DNA from: Hippopus hippopus
Lineage: Eukaryota; Mollusca; Bivalvia; Cardiida; Cardiidae
Direction of reading: 5' to 3'
Assembly: GCA_946811185.2 (NCBI GenBank)
Contig: OX328101.1
Coordinates: forward strand, 19,018,122 to 19,082,121
Length of the DNA stretch: 64,000 nucleotides
Each line of letters begins with the position of its first letter. The stretch's first letter is position 1. Below the pieces are notes generated by a model. That model was not told the origin of the DNA and did no database searches. It was given only the letters and a program-made list of their open reading frames with translations. Below, one piece after another: positions 20,524 to 29,164 of this stretch. The position numbers were made by a program, and so were the translations under genes.

Positions 20524-20901
20524 ATGGACATACATAAACTCGGTATAAAACCTAATATTACTACTCAACATAAAACTATATTTTGGAAACCTCATTTACA
20601 AGGAGTAAGATTTCCTCCCTTAAAGCATGATCTTCTAAAATGGAAAATATACTCGCAGGTAACTATCAAGATTCCCTCTCGTGATGGGATGAGACTTTCA
20701 TTAGGATTTGGTTATATAACTACACGGGGAGTTGTAGTGATATCTGTTAGTAATAAATGGAAAGATAGTTTAACCATTCTTAATGGAACACATCTTGATA
20801 ATGAGGCTGATGATATCTTAGTCTACATTTATAATTTCTCGCAAAAACCTATCGAAATACCTGAGGGAGAGTTATTCTGTTATTTAAAATATTTGGCATA
20901 A
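20524..20901 (+). CDS. dUTPase-fold protein, probably without dUTPase activity
   Basis: I chose the ATG at 20524 (125 aa) because it follows AAAATAAAAATGG. An upstream in-frame ATG at 20473 overlaps the previous stop and would add 17 residues. The second half reads like the end of the trimeric dUTPase fold. GVVVISVSN is followed by an LDNEADDILVYIYNF segment and IEIPEGELFCYL, matching the pattern of strand, acidic turn, strand and G-(D/E)-x-(I/L)-x-x-L. The usual catalytic motifs are not intact: the motif-3 Asp/Tyr pair and the G-R-I-A-Q box are changed. The role could be structural or regulatory, as with dUTPase-derived proteins of adenoviruses. This is a fold guess from pattern only. Confidence 0.45.
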   Translation: MDIHKLGIKPNITTQHKTIFWKPHLQGVRFPPLKHDLLKWKIYSQVTIKIPSRDGMRLSLGFGYITTRGVVVISVSNKWKDSLTILNGTHLDNEADDILVYIYNFSQKPIEIPEGELFCYLKYLA

Positions 20902-20922
20902 AAAAATTATTATATTAATAAA

Positions 20923-21618
20923 ATGGCAGATACAGATCAAAAACACCCTAATAAAATATACCCCCCACTGCCCACTGCAAGTGCTCCACCTATAGAAATG
21001 CATGCAATGGGTTCCTCACCGAGGTTCGGAGGTGAAGATGGCCAAGGTCATTCCTATCGTTTACAAAAAATATCAGAAGTACAAAAGTTTCTCGAAAATG
21101 AAATTCGAGAAAGAGAAACTCTGGCCAAAAAGTACTTCCGTGCCTCTAGAATAGTAGACAACGTTGATACCGTCCTGGTAACTGTAACAATGGCTGCCGG
21201 TGCTGGTGGTATAGGTTTGCTTTCTACCGTTGTAGCTATTCCGGCTGTAGTAGCATTAGAAGCAACAGCTTTGGGAACCGGTCTTCTTTCATTGGTAGGT
21301 AAGTATGTTGTTAGAAATAGTAGAAGCAAAGGAGAAAAGCATCAAAAGATTAGAATGTTAGCTGATGCTAAGTTAGATACCGTTTCAACACATATATCCA
21401 AAGCTTTGACTGACAATTATATCTCTGATGATGAATTCAAACTAATCATGGAAGAATTAGATAAATATAAAAGCATGAAGGAAGAGATACGTACCAAGAT
21501 CAAGAAGAAGATTTCCTCAGAAAACGAAGAAAGCTTAATCGAGAGAGGGAGGCAAGAAGCGCGTGAGTCCTTTCGGAGGCTTGTTGAAAAGAATAATCCG
21601 TCATCGCCCACGATGTAA
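20923..21618 (+). CDS. membrane protein with YPPL motif and coiled coil
   Basis: This 231-aa protein has a proline-rich N-terminus with YPPL at residues 13-16 and SAPP at 20-23. A charged coiled-coil-like helix follows (46-78). Two hydrophobic segments lie at about 83-105 and 106-130 (TMAAGAGGIGLLSTVV, then a second). The tail is charged and helical (131-231). YPxL-type motifs bind the ESCRT-associated protein ALIX in budding viruses. In a non-enveloped-type element, such a motif would suggest membrane association or egress. I recall abundant invertebrate proteins of this layout linked with Polintons, but no function is established here. Start motif TTAATAAAATGG. Confidence 0.6.
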   Translation: MADTDQKHPNKIYPPLPTASAPPIEMHAMGSSPRFGGEDGQGHSYRLQKISEVQKFLENEIRERETLAKKYFRASRIVDNVDTVLVTVTMAAGAGGIGLLSTVVAIPAVVALEATALGTGLLSLVGKYVVRNSRSKGEKHQKIRMLADAKLDTVSTHISKALTDNYISDDEFKLIMEELDKYKSMKEEIRTKIKKKISSENEESLIERGRQEARESFRRLVEKNNPSSPTM

Positions 21619-21673
21619 TCTTCCTGAGATTCGATGTAAGTGTATTTGTGAAATAGGTGATACCTCAGACATG

Positions 21674-21710
21674 TAATATATAAGAGAATATATAACACTC
21701 TTATATATTA
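21674..21710. terminator. 13-bp perfect hairpin after the membrane protein gene
   Basis: Arms TAATATATAAGAG and CTCTTATATATTA are exact complements with an 11-nt loop. It lies between the membrane-protein stop (21618) and the next start (21789). It may be a 3'-end or promoter element. Confidence 0.45.
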
Positions 21711-21719
21711 TCCCAAAAA

Positions 21720-21770
21720 CTGCGTTAAAATCTACGTTAAAAACTACGTTAAAAACTACGTTAAAAAACT
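21720..21770. repeat. 12-bp tandem repeat upstream of DUF8207-like gene
   Basis: Four units of about TACGTTAAAAAC end directly before the start region of the following gene. Possible regulatory array. Confidence 0.7.
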
Positions 21771-21788
21771 ATTTTACTAATTAAAAAA

Positions 21789-22652
21789 ATGTCTTTTCTA
21801 AAAATCAATGATCCTGAAAAAAGGGACTTAATTGTAAAAGAGTATCTCGAAACGAGAAAGAATATTCGGGATAACCTAATAGCGGAGAAAACGGGTGAAC
21901 AACAACTTCAAACTGATCTTTCAAAGATTTTTAAACCTATAACGGAAACGCAAAAAGCTACAGCGAAGGAGATTACTGAGGAACTTAGACCAATTAAAGA
22001 AGGTATTGAAAGCTTACCACAGGCTATTACTTTTCCAGCCTTTCCTTCTATCACAGCTTCCGATAAACCGTCAGAAGAAGAAGATCCGATATTTATTGGG
22101 GAAATAGCGGAAGGCTATTTAAGAAAGTTTACTACTAAGTCTGAAGCTGATAGAACGTATGGAATATATGACAGAAATGGTAGGTTTTATATTGGTAACA
22201 AACCAATTGTTATTCGAGACAACGATATTATTGTGGATGGTGAAGAATATGATGGTACCCCTGGTCTATGGGAGTTAATCGTATCTAAAGATCCGGCTAA
22301 TAATATTTTTGGGGGTGAAGATTATGAGAATTACGCAAAGTTGATGGTAAAAACCGGCTCCATTTTTCGTGACAACAACCGAGGAAGTAAATATCCTAAA
22401 TCTTCTAAAAGTAAAAAATGGGTCTATATACTTAAACCTATTTGGGATAATAAAAGATTTCATGAAGGTAGTGGTATCATTGTTATCCCATCTGACCCTA
22501 ACGCATTAATAGAAAGACTAGATCTGTTGATGGCAAGTAAAGAAGCGGGTAACACAGGTGTAAGAAACGAGTTAGTGAGCATTTGTGACGAATTAAAAAG
22601 ACAAGGTGTTTTAAACTCAAACGCTTATAAAAATTTAATGTCTATACTATAA
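21789..22652 (+). CDS. DUF8207-like protein, 287 aa
   Basis: The N-terminal half is charged and probably coiled-coil (residues 1-90). The second half is a compact domain with IYDRNGRFYIGNKPIVI, then EEYDGTPGLWELIVSK and SKYPKSSKSKKW. I recall this combination from a domain of unknown function (DUF8207) common in invertebrate Polinton-type loci; the name is from memory. The C-terminus carries helical sequence, NELVSICDELKRQGVL. No catalytic motif is visible. Its place among virion genes suggests a structural role. Start: ATTAAAAAAATG. The next gene begins 4 bp after its stop. Confidence 0.6.
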   Translation: MSFLKINDPEKRDLIVKEYLETRKNIRDNLIAEKTGEQQLQTDLSKIFKPITETQKATAKEITEELRPIKEGIESLPQAITFPAFPSITASDKPSEEEDPIFIGEIAEGYLRKFTTKSEADRTYGIYDRNGRFYIGNKPIVIRDNDIIVDGEEYDGTPGLWELIVSKDPANNIFGGEDYENYAKLMVKTGSIFRDNNRGSKYPKSSKSKKWVYILKPIWDNKRFHEGSGIIVIPSDPNALIERLDLLMASKEAGNTGVRNELVSICDELKRQGVLNSNAYKNLMSIL

Positions 22653-22656
22653 AAAG

Positions 22657-23055
22657 ATGATCATCACTAAGAAACACGGATTTAAAAAAAGGTATTCATA
22701 CGGTGGTTCCGGAATCTTTGATAGTGTTGCTAACTTTTTAGTGAGGCTTTTTACTAGTAGCGCGGCTAAACAAATTGCATCTTCTGCCCTTGATGTGGGA
22801 AAGAGTGTGGCTAAGGAAGGTGCAAAGAAAGCTTTAGAGGTTGGAAAAAGCGCGGCTGTAGAAGCGGGGAAAAAATTAGTTACGAAAGCGTTGACACCAA
22901 AATCGAAGCAAATTTTACAAAAATATGGTACACCTCCTAACGAGACAGAGCAAGTCAAAACGCAAAACATTAATACATTAATAGATGGGAGCGCCATTGC
23001 TATTCAAGACTTAGTTAAAAGATTAAACAATGGAGCTGGCATTAAAACGGTATAA
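22657..23055 (+). CDS. pVI-like membrane-active core protein
   Basis: This 132-aa basic protein has a short N-terminal leader (MIITKKHGFKKRYSYGG). An amphipathic helix follows (19-34, GIFDSVANFLVRLF), then an alanine/lysine-rich helical region (35-78) and a tail. This matches the layout of adenovirus protein VI, whose amphipathic helix is freed by the protease to rupture membranes. The leader ends in YGGSG, close to but not exactly the adenain consensus. Its gene follows the DUF8207-like gene after 4 bp and precedes the 117-aa gene. Start context TATAAAAAGATG. Confidence 0.65.
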   Translation: MIITKKHGFKKRYSYGGSGIFDSVANFLVRLFTSSAAKQIASSALDVGKSVAKEGAKKALEVGKSAAVEAGKKLVTKALTPKSKQILQKYGTPPNETEQVKTQNINTLIDGSAIAIQDLVKRLNNGAGIKTV

Positions 23056-23082
23056 TTTAAGAAATTATATTTATTATATAAA

Positions 23083-23436
23083 ATGTTAAAATTTGATCGT
23101 GTAGATTATAAAAAATATGATACTAGTTGTATTACTATAGTAGGTGCATCTTTAAACATAAAAGATTGTGAAATCCTAGAAATTAATAAAACGAAATATG
23201 GTTATAAAAAAGCTGTTGTGAAGTTATCTCCCGAAAAAGTAATCAAGATGAAAGAGATTGAGGAAAAGGTGAATGAATATTTACAAAAGTGGGGAATACC
23301 CCAAAAAAAGGTTGTATATGGTAATAGAGTTTATCCTAAAACTAAACTGGAAACCCCAAAAATAATTAAACTTGAAGGTGTGTTTGTTAATAATGAAAAT
23401 AAGTCTTTCCCCCAGCTTTGGTTGGAGCAATTATAA
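23083..23436 (+). CDS. unknown Polinton protein, 117 aa
   Basis: I do not recognise a named family. The protein is lysine-rich and mixed alpha/beta, with ITIVGASLNIKDCEIL near the N-terminus, a helical middle (EEKVNEYLQKWG) and a C-terminal strand pattern ending FPQLWLEQL. The ending (GVFVNNENKSFPQLWL) could be part of an OB-like single-strand-binding fold, but this is weak. Start motif TATATAAAATG. It lies between the pVI-like and major capsid genes. Confidence 0.6.
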   Translation: MLKFDRVDYKKYDTSCITIVGASLNIKDCEILEINKTKYGYKKAVVKLSPEKVIKMKEIEEKVNEYLQKWGIPQKKVVYGNRVYPKTKLETPKIIKLEGVFVNNENKSFPQLWLEQL

Positions 23437-23473
23437 TTTTTATTTTATTTAAAATTGTAATCGCTATTATAAA

Positions 23474-24760
23474 ATGGACATTTTAAATATCACCGAACCA
23501 ATTTTAAAAGATGATAGTATTGATGAGTATGAATACTTTGAGTATGAACCAATCACAGGTGCAAATCTCAACAACTCAGGGGGAGATATTAGGATTAACA
23601 TCGAAACACAAGATATTTTTACGCATCCCAGTGAGAGTTATTTACTTATAGAGGGTCGTCTAACAAAGGCCGATGGAACAGCTTACGCAGACAATGGTGA
23701 TGTTTCTCTAACAAACAACGCACTAATGCATCTTTTTAAAAATATTAAGTATCAACTTTCAGGTATGGAGATTGAATCCTTAACAAATCCTGGCCAAGCT
23801 ACTACGATGCTTGGTTTGTTAAAATATCCTGATGATTTTTCTAAATCACAGGGGTTAAACCAATTGTGGTATAAGGATACAACAATCGCAGCAGAAAATG
23901 ATAACGTAGGTTGGAAAATAAGAAGAGAGTATATTATTGATAACCCTAATCCAAAGGGAACATTTAGCTTTAGAGTTCCATTAAAACATATATTCGGTTT
24001 TTGCGAAGACTATGACAAAATTTTGTATGGAATGAAGCAAACATTAACATTAACGAGAAATAATGACGAAGATGCAATCTTTAGAAATGCTGGCGGTGAT
24101 GCGGGTAAAATTACATTAAATACAATATCATGGTTTATGCCACATGTGTTGCCCGCGGATAAGGAGAAGATGGAACTTTATAAAATTATCGAGAAAAAAG
24201 AAAAAATACCGGTTGGATATAGGATGCGACAATGTGACTCCGTTTCGGTTCCTCGATCAAATACCTTTACCTGGAGACTTTCCGTTAAATCATCTCCTGA
24301 GGTGCCTCGTTTTATAATTATTGGTTTTCAAACCGGTAAAAGTGGTAGTCAAGTACAAAATCCTTCTATATTTAATCATATAAACACTGAAAATATTTAT
24401 GTTATGTTAAACTCTACTAGGTATCCTGCAGTCGACTATACTCTTTCATTTCCTAGCCAAAAATATAGTAGGGTATATGGTGATGCCGCTTTATTTAGAT
24501 CTAAGTTTTATAATATGGATGAATTGGTATCAAACCCTAATATTACCCCCTCGGATTATAAAACCCTTTATCCTTTGTTTGTGTTTGATGTTTCCAAACA
24601 AAGTGAAAGGTTAAAGTATTCTGTCACTGATATTCAAATTAAGGCACAATTTAATAATGTTGGTGGGGCGCCCGCGAACACAGAGGCATATGCCGTTATT
24701 ATTAGCGATAGGTTAATTAACTTCCAGTCTGATGGAAATAAAATGAGCGTAGTGTATTAA
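23474..24760 (+). CDS. major capsid protein, double jelly roll (hexon-like)
   Basis: This 428-aa protein is within the usual range for Polinton major capsid proteins. It begins with an acidic segment and the typical N-terminal pattern in which a strand is followed by TQDIFTHPSESYLLIEGRL, then NNALMHLFKNIKYQLSG. Beta-rich sequence runs throughout, in two halves. The second half (from about residue 215) carries SWFMPHVLP and later ADYTL-like strands. It would form the pseudo-hexagonal capsomers. No enzyme motif and no lesion are seen. Start motif ATTATAAAATGG. Major and minor capsid proteins are both intact, supporting a virion-forming ancestor or relative. Confidence 0.85.
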   Translation: MDILNITEPILKDDSIDEYEYFEYEPITGANLNNSGGDIRINIETQDIFTHPSESYLLIEGRLTKADGTAYADNGDVSLTNNALMHLFKNIKYQLSGMEIESLTNPGQATTMLGLLKYPDDFSKSQGLNQLWYKDTTIAAENDNVGWKIRREYIIDNPNPKGTFSFRVPLKHIFGFCEDYDKILYGMKQTLTLTRNNDEDAIFRNAGGDAGKITLNTISWFMPHVLPADKEKMELYKIIEKKEKIPVGYRMRQCDSVSVPRSNTFTWRLSVKSSPEVPRFIIIGFQTGKSGSQVQNPSIFNHINTENIYVMLNSTRYPAVDYTLSFPSQKYSRVYGDAALFRSKFYNMDELVSNPNITPSDYKTLYPLFVFDVSKQSERLKYSVTDIQIKAQFNNVGGAPANTEAYAVIISDRLINFQSDGNKMSVVY

Positions 24761-24789
24761 GTTAAATAATTATTTTCTATATATAAAAA

Positions 24790-25134
24790 ATGATAAAGAC
24801 TAGTGATTTAAGAAAAATTCTTAAAGAAAATAATATAAATTTTTATGGATACTGGGATAAAAAGCGGTTAGTTGAATTGGTGAAAGAACATGGGTTGTTA
24901 CCAGAGGAGCCACCTAAAAAAGAAAGAAGCAAAGACCCTAAGTTTGATAGATTAAAGACTATTATGCATAATCCTAAAAAAGTTAGTTTAGAGGATGTTG
25001 AAACCGGTGAAATAAAAACCTTTCCATCGATTTATAAGGCTAGTAAATTTATTGATCGCTGCCCACAAACGATTGAGCATTGGAATGGAAAAACTTGGAA
25101 TAATAAATATAATATTAACATTCTGTATCCCTAA
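24790..25134 (+). CDS. small DNA-binding-like protein (SAP/HeH plus NUMOD-like)
   Basis: This 114-aa protein has two parts. Residues 4-38 (DLRKILKENNINFYGYWDKK, then RLVELVKEHG) fit a SAP or HeH helix-extension-helix DNA-binding unit. The same idea occurs twice at the start of the polymerase gene next door. Residues 65-112 (VSLEDVETGEIKTFPSIYKA, then SKFIDRCPQTIEHW) fit the short DNA-binding repeat found beside homing endonucleases (NUMOD1-like). No nuclease motif is present. It might bind the element's ends or assist replication. Start motif TATATAAAAAATG. Confidence 0.6.
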   Translation: MIKTSDLRKILKENNINFYGYWDKKRLVELVKEHGLLPEEPPKKERSKDPKFDRLKTIMHNPKKVSLEDVETGEIKTFPSIYKASKFIDRCPQTIEHWNGKTWNNKYNINILYP

Positions 25135-25147
25135 CAGGCAGGGTCTG

Positions 25148-25188
25148 TTAATTTTATTATGATAATTACGAATTCGTAATAAAATTAA
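25148..25188. promoter_or_regulatory. nested palindrome upstream of polB
   Basis: A perfect 16-bp palindrome ATTACGAATTCGTAAT (25165-25180) lies within longer facing arms TTAATTTTATTA and TAATAAAATTAA. It is the only non-coding palindrome between the 114-aa gene and polB. It may act as a 3'-end signal (it contains AATAAA) or as a regulatory site. Confidence 0.45.
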
Positions 25189-25222
25189 TTTTAGTTTAAG
25201 TAATTTTTTTTTATATATAAAA

Positions 25223-28200
25223 ATGGAAAGTATTAATTATAATACATATTCTGTAAGCGGTTTAAAAAATTTGGCAAGGTCTATAGGAATCCGAGGATTT
25301 TCTAGGCTTAGAAGAGCCGAATTAATTGAACGTCTAAGTAGTTCTCCACCTCCTGGCCTTGCTAATCAATTCCAAGGATTATCAGTAAAAGACTTAAAAC
25401 GAGAGGCTAAGGCTATAGGAATCAGGGGATACTCTACACTTAGAAGAAGCGAATTAATTAACCGCATACTTAACCGCTCCATTAATCGTGAAGCACCGAT
25501 ATTAGACTATAGTATCGATAATGGCGGAGCACCGATATTACAACCAACGCCTTACACACCACCACCTCCAACACCAACTCCACCTAAAGACTCAATTGAT
25601 GAGTTGATAAATTATTTAGATAATGTTAAAGAAATTCCGAGAAATATATCACCTAGGATAAAAGCTTTAAAAGAAAAAATAGACAAGATATATAAAGATA
25701 AAGAAGAAATAAGTATTACAGAAAGATCATCAGCACTAAGGGGGTTTACGAAAGAATATCTTATAAAAGGTAAAGAAGATTATACACCGTATGATTTCCT
25801 TGAATTAGTGAGAAATAAATTAACCAATATTATGAGAAATAATCGGCAAACAAAAGTTAAACTCGTTATGAATTGTATGATGAAACACTCTATTACCGAC
25901 GAATTTCGAGACATGAATTTTCATTCTGGTTATCCAATCGCTAATTTAGATGGGGATGACGTGGACGAAATATATGATGAAATGGCAGATGAAATATTAC
26001 GTGCTATAGCAGCGAAGGAAATGGAAAAAGATTATTGGAGAGTCGTTTACGTAATCGATTTAAGATTATACACAGTAGCGTATAATCCATTAAGAGGTAA
26101 TTCTTGGTTTCCAACTCCTCCTAAGATAGCGAATACAAAAAGCGTTATTAGCCCAAAGAACACGGATGATGATATGTGTTTTGCGTATTGTATTGTTATA
26201 GCTTTAAACCCAACAATTGAACATCCTGAAAGAACTGAAAGACTAAAGCCACTATTAAACGCTATTAATATGGAAGGGATCGATTACCCCGTTTCCCTTC
26301 AGGATAGAATTAAATTTGAAACCCAAAACCCGTCAATATCGGTATCAATTTACGGATATAATAATTTCAGCGGTGTTTACCCACTTAGTGTAAGTAAGGA
26401 AGTTTATAAAAGAGACCATCATGTTAATCTTTTACTTCTCGAGAAGGACGGTACCCCTGACGAAGCAGGGCGAGTCAAAAAACATTATTGTTTAATTAAA
26501 GACATGAGTAAATTGTTATCTAAACAAATATCTAATCATAACGGTAAAACTTATATTTGTGAAAGGTGTTTAAATCATTTTCAAAAAGAAGAAACTTTAA
26601 AGAAACATTTAGACTATTGCAACGAAAAAGATGCTTGTAGAATAGACTTGCCTAAAAAGGGAACCAAAGTATCTTTTCAGAATTTTTATAAACAGCAAAG
26701 ACATCCTTTCGCGATTTATGCGGATATGGAGTCTACGTTAGAAAAGAAATACGAAAACAAAGGTAACACCACAAGGGTAATTAATACGCATAACATTTCG
26801 GGATATTGTTTTTACGTTAAATCGCTTTACGAAAATGTTTACCCTTCCAGGGTTTTCCAATATTCCGGTGAAAATGCGGCTAAGAAATTCGTAAAGGATT
26901 TAGAAAATGTTATAAGAGAAATAGATAGGATACCAACGAGGGAAATGATTTTTAAAGTTTGTGATAAAAGAGAGTTTAATAAAGCGGTAAATTGTTGGAT
27001 ATGTGAAGAGGCATTTACGAAAGAAGATAAAAAAGTAAGAGACCATTGTCATTTTACTGGAAAGTTCAAAGGAGCCGCGCACAATGCGTGTAATTTAAAA
27101 TATAGAAGACCTACTTTTACACCTGTATTCTTTCATAATTTTAGTAAGTATGATGTTCATTTATTTATAAAAGATTTAATGAATACTCCTGGTGAGATTA
27201 ATTGTATACCAACAAACAAGGAAACGTATATAAGCGTGTCTAAAAATGTACCGATAGAATACGTTGTTAAAGGGACGAAGAAAATTAAAACGCATGAGAT
27301 TAGATTCCTTGACAGTTTAAAATTTCTAAGTGATAGTTTAGACAAATTAGCCAGTAACCTAACTAAGGAAGAAAAGACTAATCTCGCGAAATATTTCGAG
27401 GAGGAAAAGTTCAAATTGGTCTCACAGAAGGGTATATTCCCATATGAATGGTTTGATAACCTTAGTAAATTAAAGGAAACGAAGTTACCTGAGCGAAGAG
27501 CATTTTACTCGAAGCTTAGATGCAGTGGAATTAGTAAGGAGGATTATCAACATGCTAAAAATGTCTGGAAAACATTCGACATGAAAACTTTTAAAGATTA
27601 TCATGACTTATATAATAAGACTGACGTTTTATTGTTGGCGGATGTCTTCGAAAATTTCAGGAATGTTTGCTTCGATAATTACGGATTGGACCCATCTTGG
27701 TTTTATACAGCGCCAGGATTAGCTTGGGAGGCGATGTTAAAAACTACTAAGGTAAAATTAGAATTATTATCAGACCCTGACATGATTTTTTTTATCGAAA
27801 ACGGAATAAGAGGAGGTATCTCAACCATTTTTAAACGATATGCAAAAGCGAATAATAAATATATGGGTGAGAAATATAACCTAAGTGAACCATCTAAATT
27901 TATTACTTATTTGGATGCAAATAATCTCTATGGTTGGGCAATGTCCCAAAATCTTCCTACCGGTAATTTTAAATGGATGGATGATTTAGAAAATTGGCAG
28001 GACCAGCCGTGTATATTAGAAGTTGATTTAGAATATCCTAAGGGATTACACGACTGGCACAATGATTTCCCCTTAGCTCCTGAAAGATTAAAGGTTGGCA
28101 AGGTTGAGAAACTTATACCTAATTTATACGATAAAAATAAATATATACTACATCGAGAAAATTTAAAGTTATATTTAAGTTTAGGTCTAAGACTTAAAAA

Positions 28201-29011
28201 GATCCATAGGGGGTTGACCTTTGATGAGAGTGAATGGTTAAAACCTTATATCGATAAAAATACTAACCTAAGAGCGAAAGGTAAAACCAAGTTCGAAAAG
28301 GATTTCTTTAAACTTATGGATAATTCCGTATTTGGTAAGACTATGGAAAATATTAGGAACAGAGTAGATATAAAATTAGTTAGTGCCAGGGAAAAAGCAG
28401 AAAAATTAGCCGCTAAACCAAATTATTATGATATAAGTATCCTCGATGAAAATTTATGTATAATTCAAATGAAAAAACAACGTTTATATTTTAATAAACC
28501 TATTTACGTAGGGATGTGTATTTTAGATTTAAGTAAGACATTGATGTATAACTTCCATTATAATTATATTAAAGATAAATATAACGAAAAAGTTAAACTT
28601 CTTTTCACTGATACAGATAGCTTAATGTATGAAATAGAAACGGAAGATTTTTATAAAGATATTAGTGGTGATGTTAAAGATTGGTTTGATACGAGCGAAT
28701 ATCCACCTGATCATCCTTCAGGTATTCCCACAGGATTAAATAAGAAAGTTGTAGGCATGTTTAAAGATGAGACAAATGGTGAGGTTGTTGAAGAGTTTGT
28801 AGGCCTTAGGTCTAAACTATACTCTTATAAAATGTGTGAGGAGGAGAAAAAGAAATGTAAGGGAATTAAAAAGGGTGTAGTAGAAGCATTTATTAAACAT
28901 GATCATTATAAAGAGTGTTTGTTCGAAAAGAAGACACAATTAAGGAGAATGGTAGTTATTAGGAGTCTAAGCACGAGTTGTATACTGAAGAGGTTAATAA
29001 AATCGCATTAA
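25223..29011 (+). CDS. polB: protein-primed DNA polymerase B, C-terminus altered by a 1-bp deletion
   Basis: The 1262-aa product starts with two SAP-like units (about 8-40 and 53-88), then a proline-rich linker. A CCHC finger follows (C446, C449, H462, C466). The exonuclease has ExoI D501-x-E503, ExoII N639/D644, and ExoIII Y797/D801. Between ExoI and ExoII lies a zinc/HNH-like block (C591, C594, H608, C609, H610, H620, C623). The polymerase has motif A with D898 (YLDANNLYGWAM), motif B with K1030, N1034 and G1038 (DNSVFGK), and motif C with D1130/D1132 (FTDTDS). All catalytic residues are present. A one-base deletion near 28967 shifts the frame, so the last about 18 residues are altered and about 40 residues of the family's C-terminus are lost; they can still be read in another frame to 29091. 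Start motif TATATAAAAATGG. It replicates the element by protein priming at the terminal repeats. Confidence 0.95.
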   Translation: MESINYNTYSVSGLKNLARSIGIRGFSRLRRAELIERLSSSPPPGLANQFQGLSVKDLKREAKAIGIRGYSTLRRSELINRILNRSINREAPILDYSIDNGGAPILQPTPYTPPPPTPTPPKDSIDELINYLDNVKEIPRNISPRIKALKEKIDKIYKDKEEISITERSSALRGFTKEYLIKGKEDYTPYDFLELVRNKLTNIMRNNRQTKVKLVMNCMMKHSITDEFRDMNFHSGYPIANLDGDDVDEIYDEMADEILRAIAAKEMEKDYWRVVYVIDLRLYTVAYNPLRGNSWFPTPPKIANTKSVISPKNTDDDMCFAYCIVIALNPTIEHPERTERLKPLLNAINMEGIDYPVSLQDRIKFETQNPSISVSIYGYNNFSGVYPLSVSKEVYKRDHHVNLLLLEKDGTPDEAGRVKKHYCLIKDMSKLLSKQISNHNGKTYICERCLNHFQKEETLKKHLDYCNEKDACRIDLPKKGTKVSFQNFYKQQRHPFAIYADMESTLEKKYENKGNTTRVINTHNISGYCFYVKSLYENVYPSRVFQYSGENAAKKFVKDLENVIREIDRIPTREMIFKVCDKREFNKAVNCWICEEAFTKEDKKVRDHCHFTGKFKGAAHNACNLKYRRPTFTPVFFHNFSKYDVHLFIKDLMNTPGEINCIPTNKETYISVSKNVPIEYVVKGTKKIKTHEIRFLDSLKFLSDSLDKLASNLTKEEKTNLAKYFEEEKFKLVSQKGIFPYEWFDNLSKLKETKLPERRAFYSKLRCSGISKEDYQHAKNVWKTFDMKTFKDYHDLYNKTDVLLLADVFENFRNVCFDNYGLDPSWFYTAPGLAWEAMLKTTKVKLELLSDPDMIFFIENGIRGGISTIFKRYAKANNKYMGEKYNLSEPSKFITYLDANNLYGWAMSQNLPTGNFKWMDDLENWQDQPCILEVDLEYPKGLHDWHNDFPLAPERLKVGKVEKLIPNLYDKNKYILHRENLKLYLSLGLRLKKIHRGLTFDESEWLKPYIDKNTNLRAKGKTKFEKDFFKLMDNSVFGKTMENIRNRVDIKLVSAREKAEKLAAKPNYYDISILDENLCIIQMKKQRLYFNKPIYVGMCILDLSKTLMYNFHYNYIKDKYNEKVKLLFTDTDSLMYEIETEDFYKDISGDVKDWFDTSEYPPDHPSGIPTGLNKKVVGMFKDETNGEVVEEFVGLRSKLYSYKMCEEEKKKCKGIKKGVVEAFIKHDHYKECLFEKKTQLRRMVVIRSLSTSCILKRLIKSH

Positions 29012-29164
29012 GCGGAGATGATGATAAACGTTATATCCTAGAGAATAATATCGATACATTAGCATGGGGACATACTAAGATAAAGACCTAGATTGGATTT
29101 TGCTCATATAGGTATATGGACTAAAAAATATGTGAAGCGCCCCCGGCCACTTTGTCGAATCCAA

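Noticed and set aside
21054..21329. 91-codon frame on the minus strand
   Set aside because: Shadow of the membrane-protein gene; no motifs or start context.
22647..22997. 116-codon frame on the minus strand
   Set aside because: Antisense to the pVI-like gene; its hydrophobicity comes from the complement of Ala/Lys codons.
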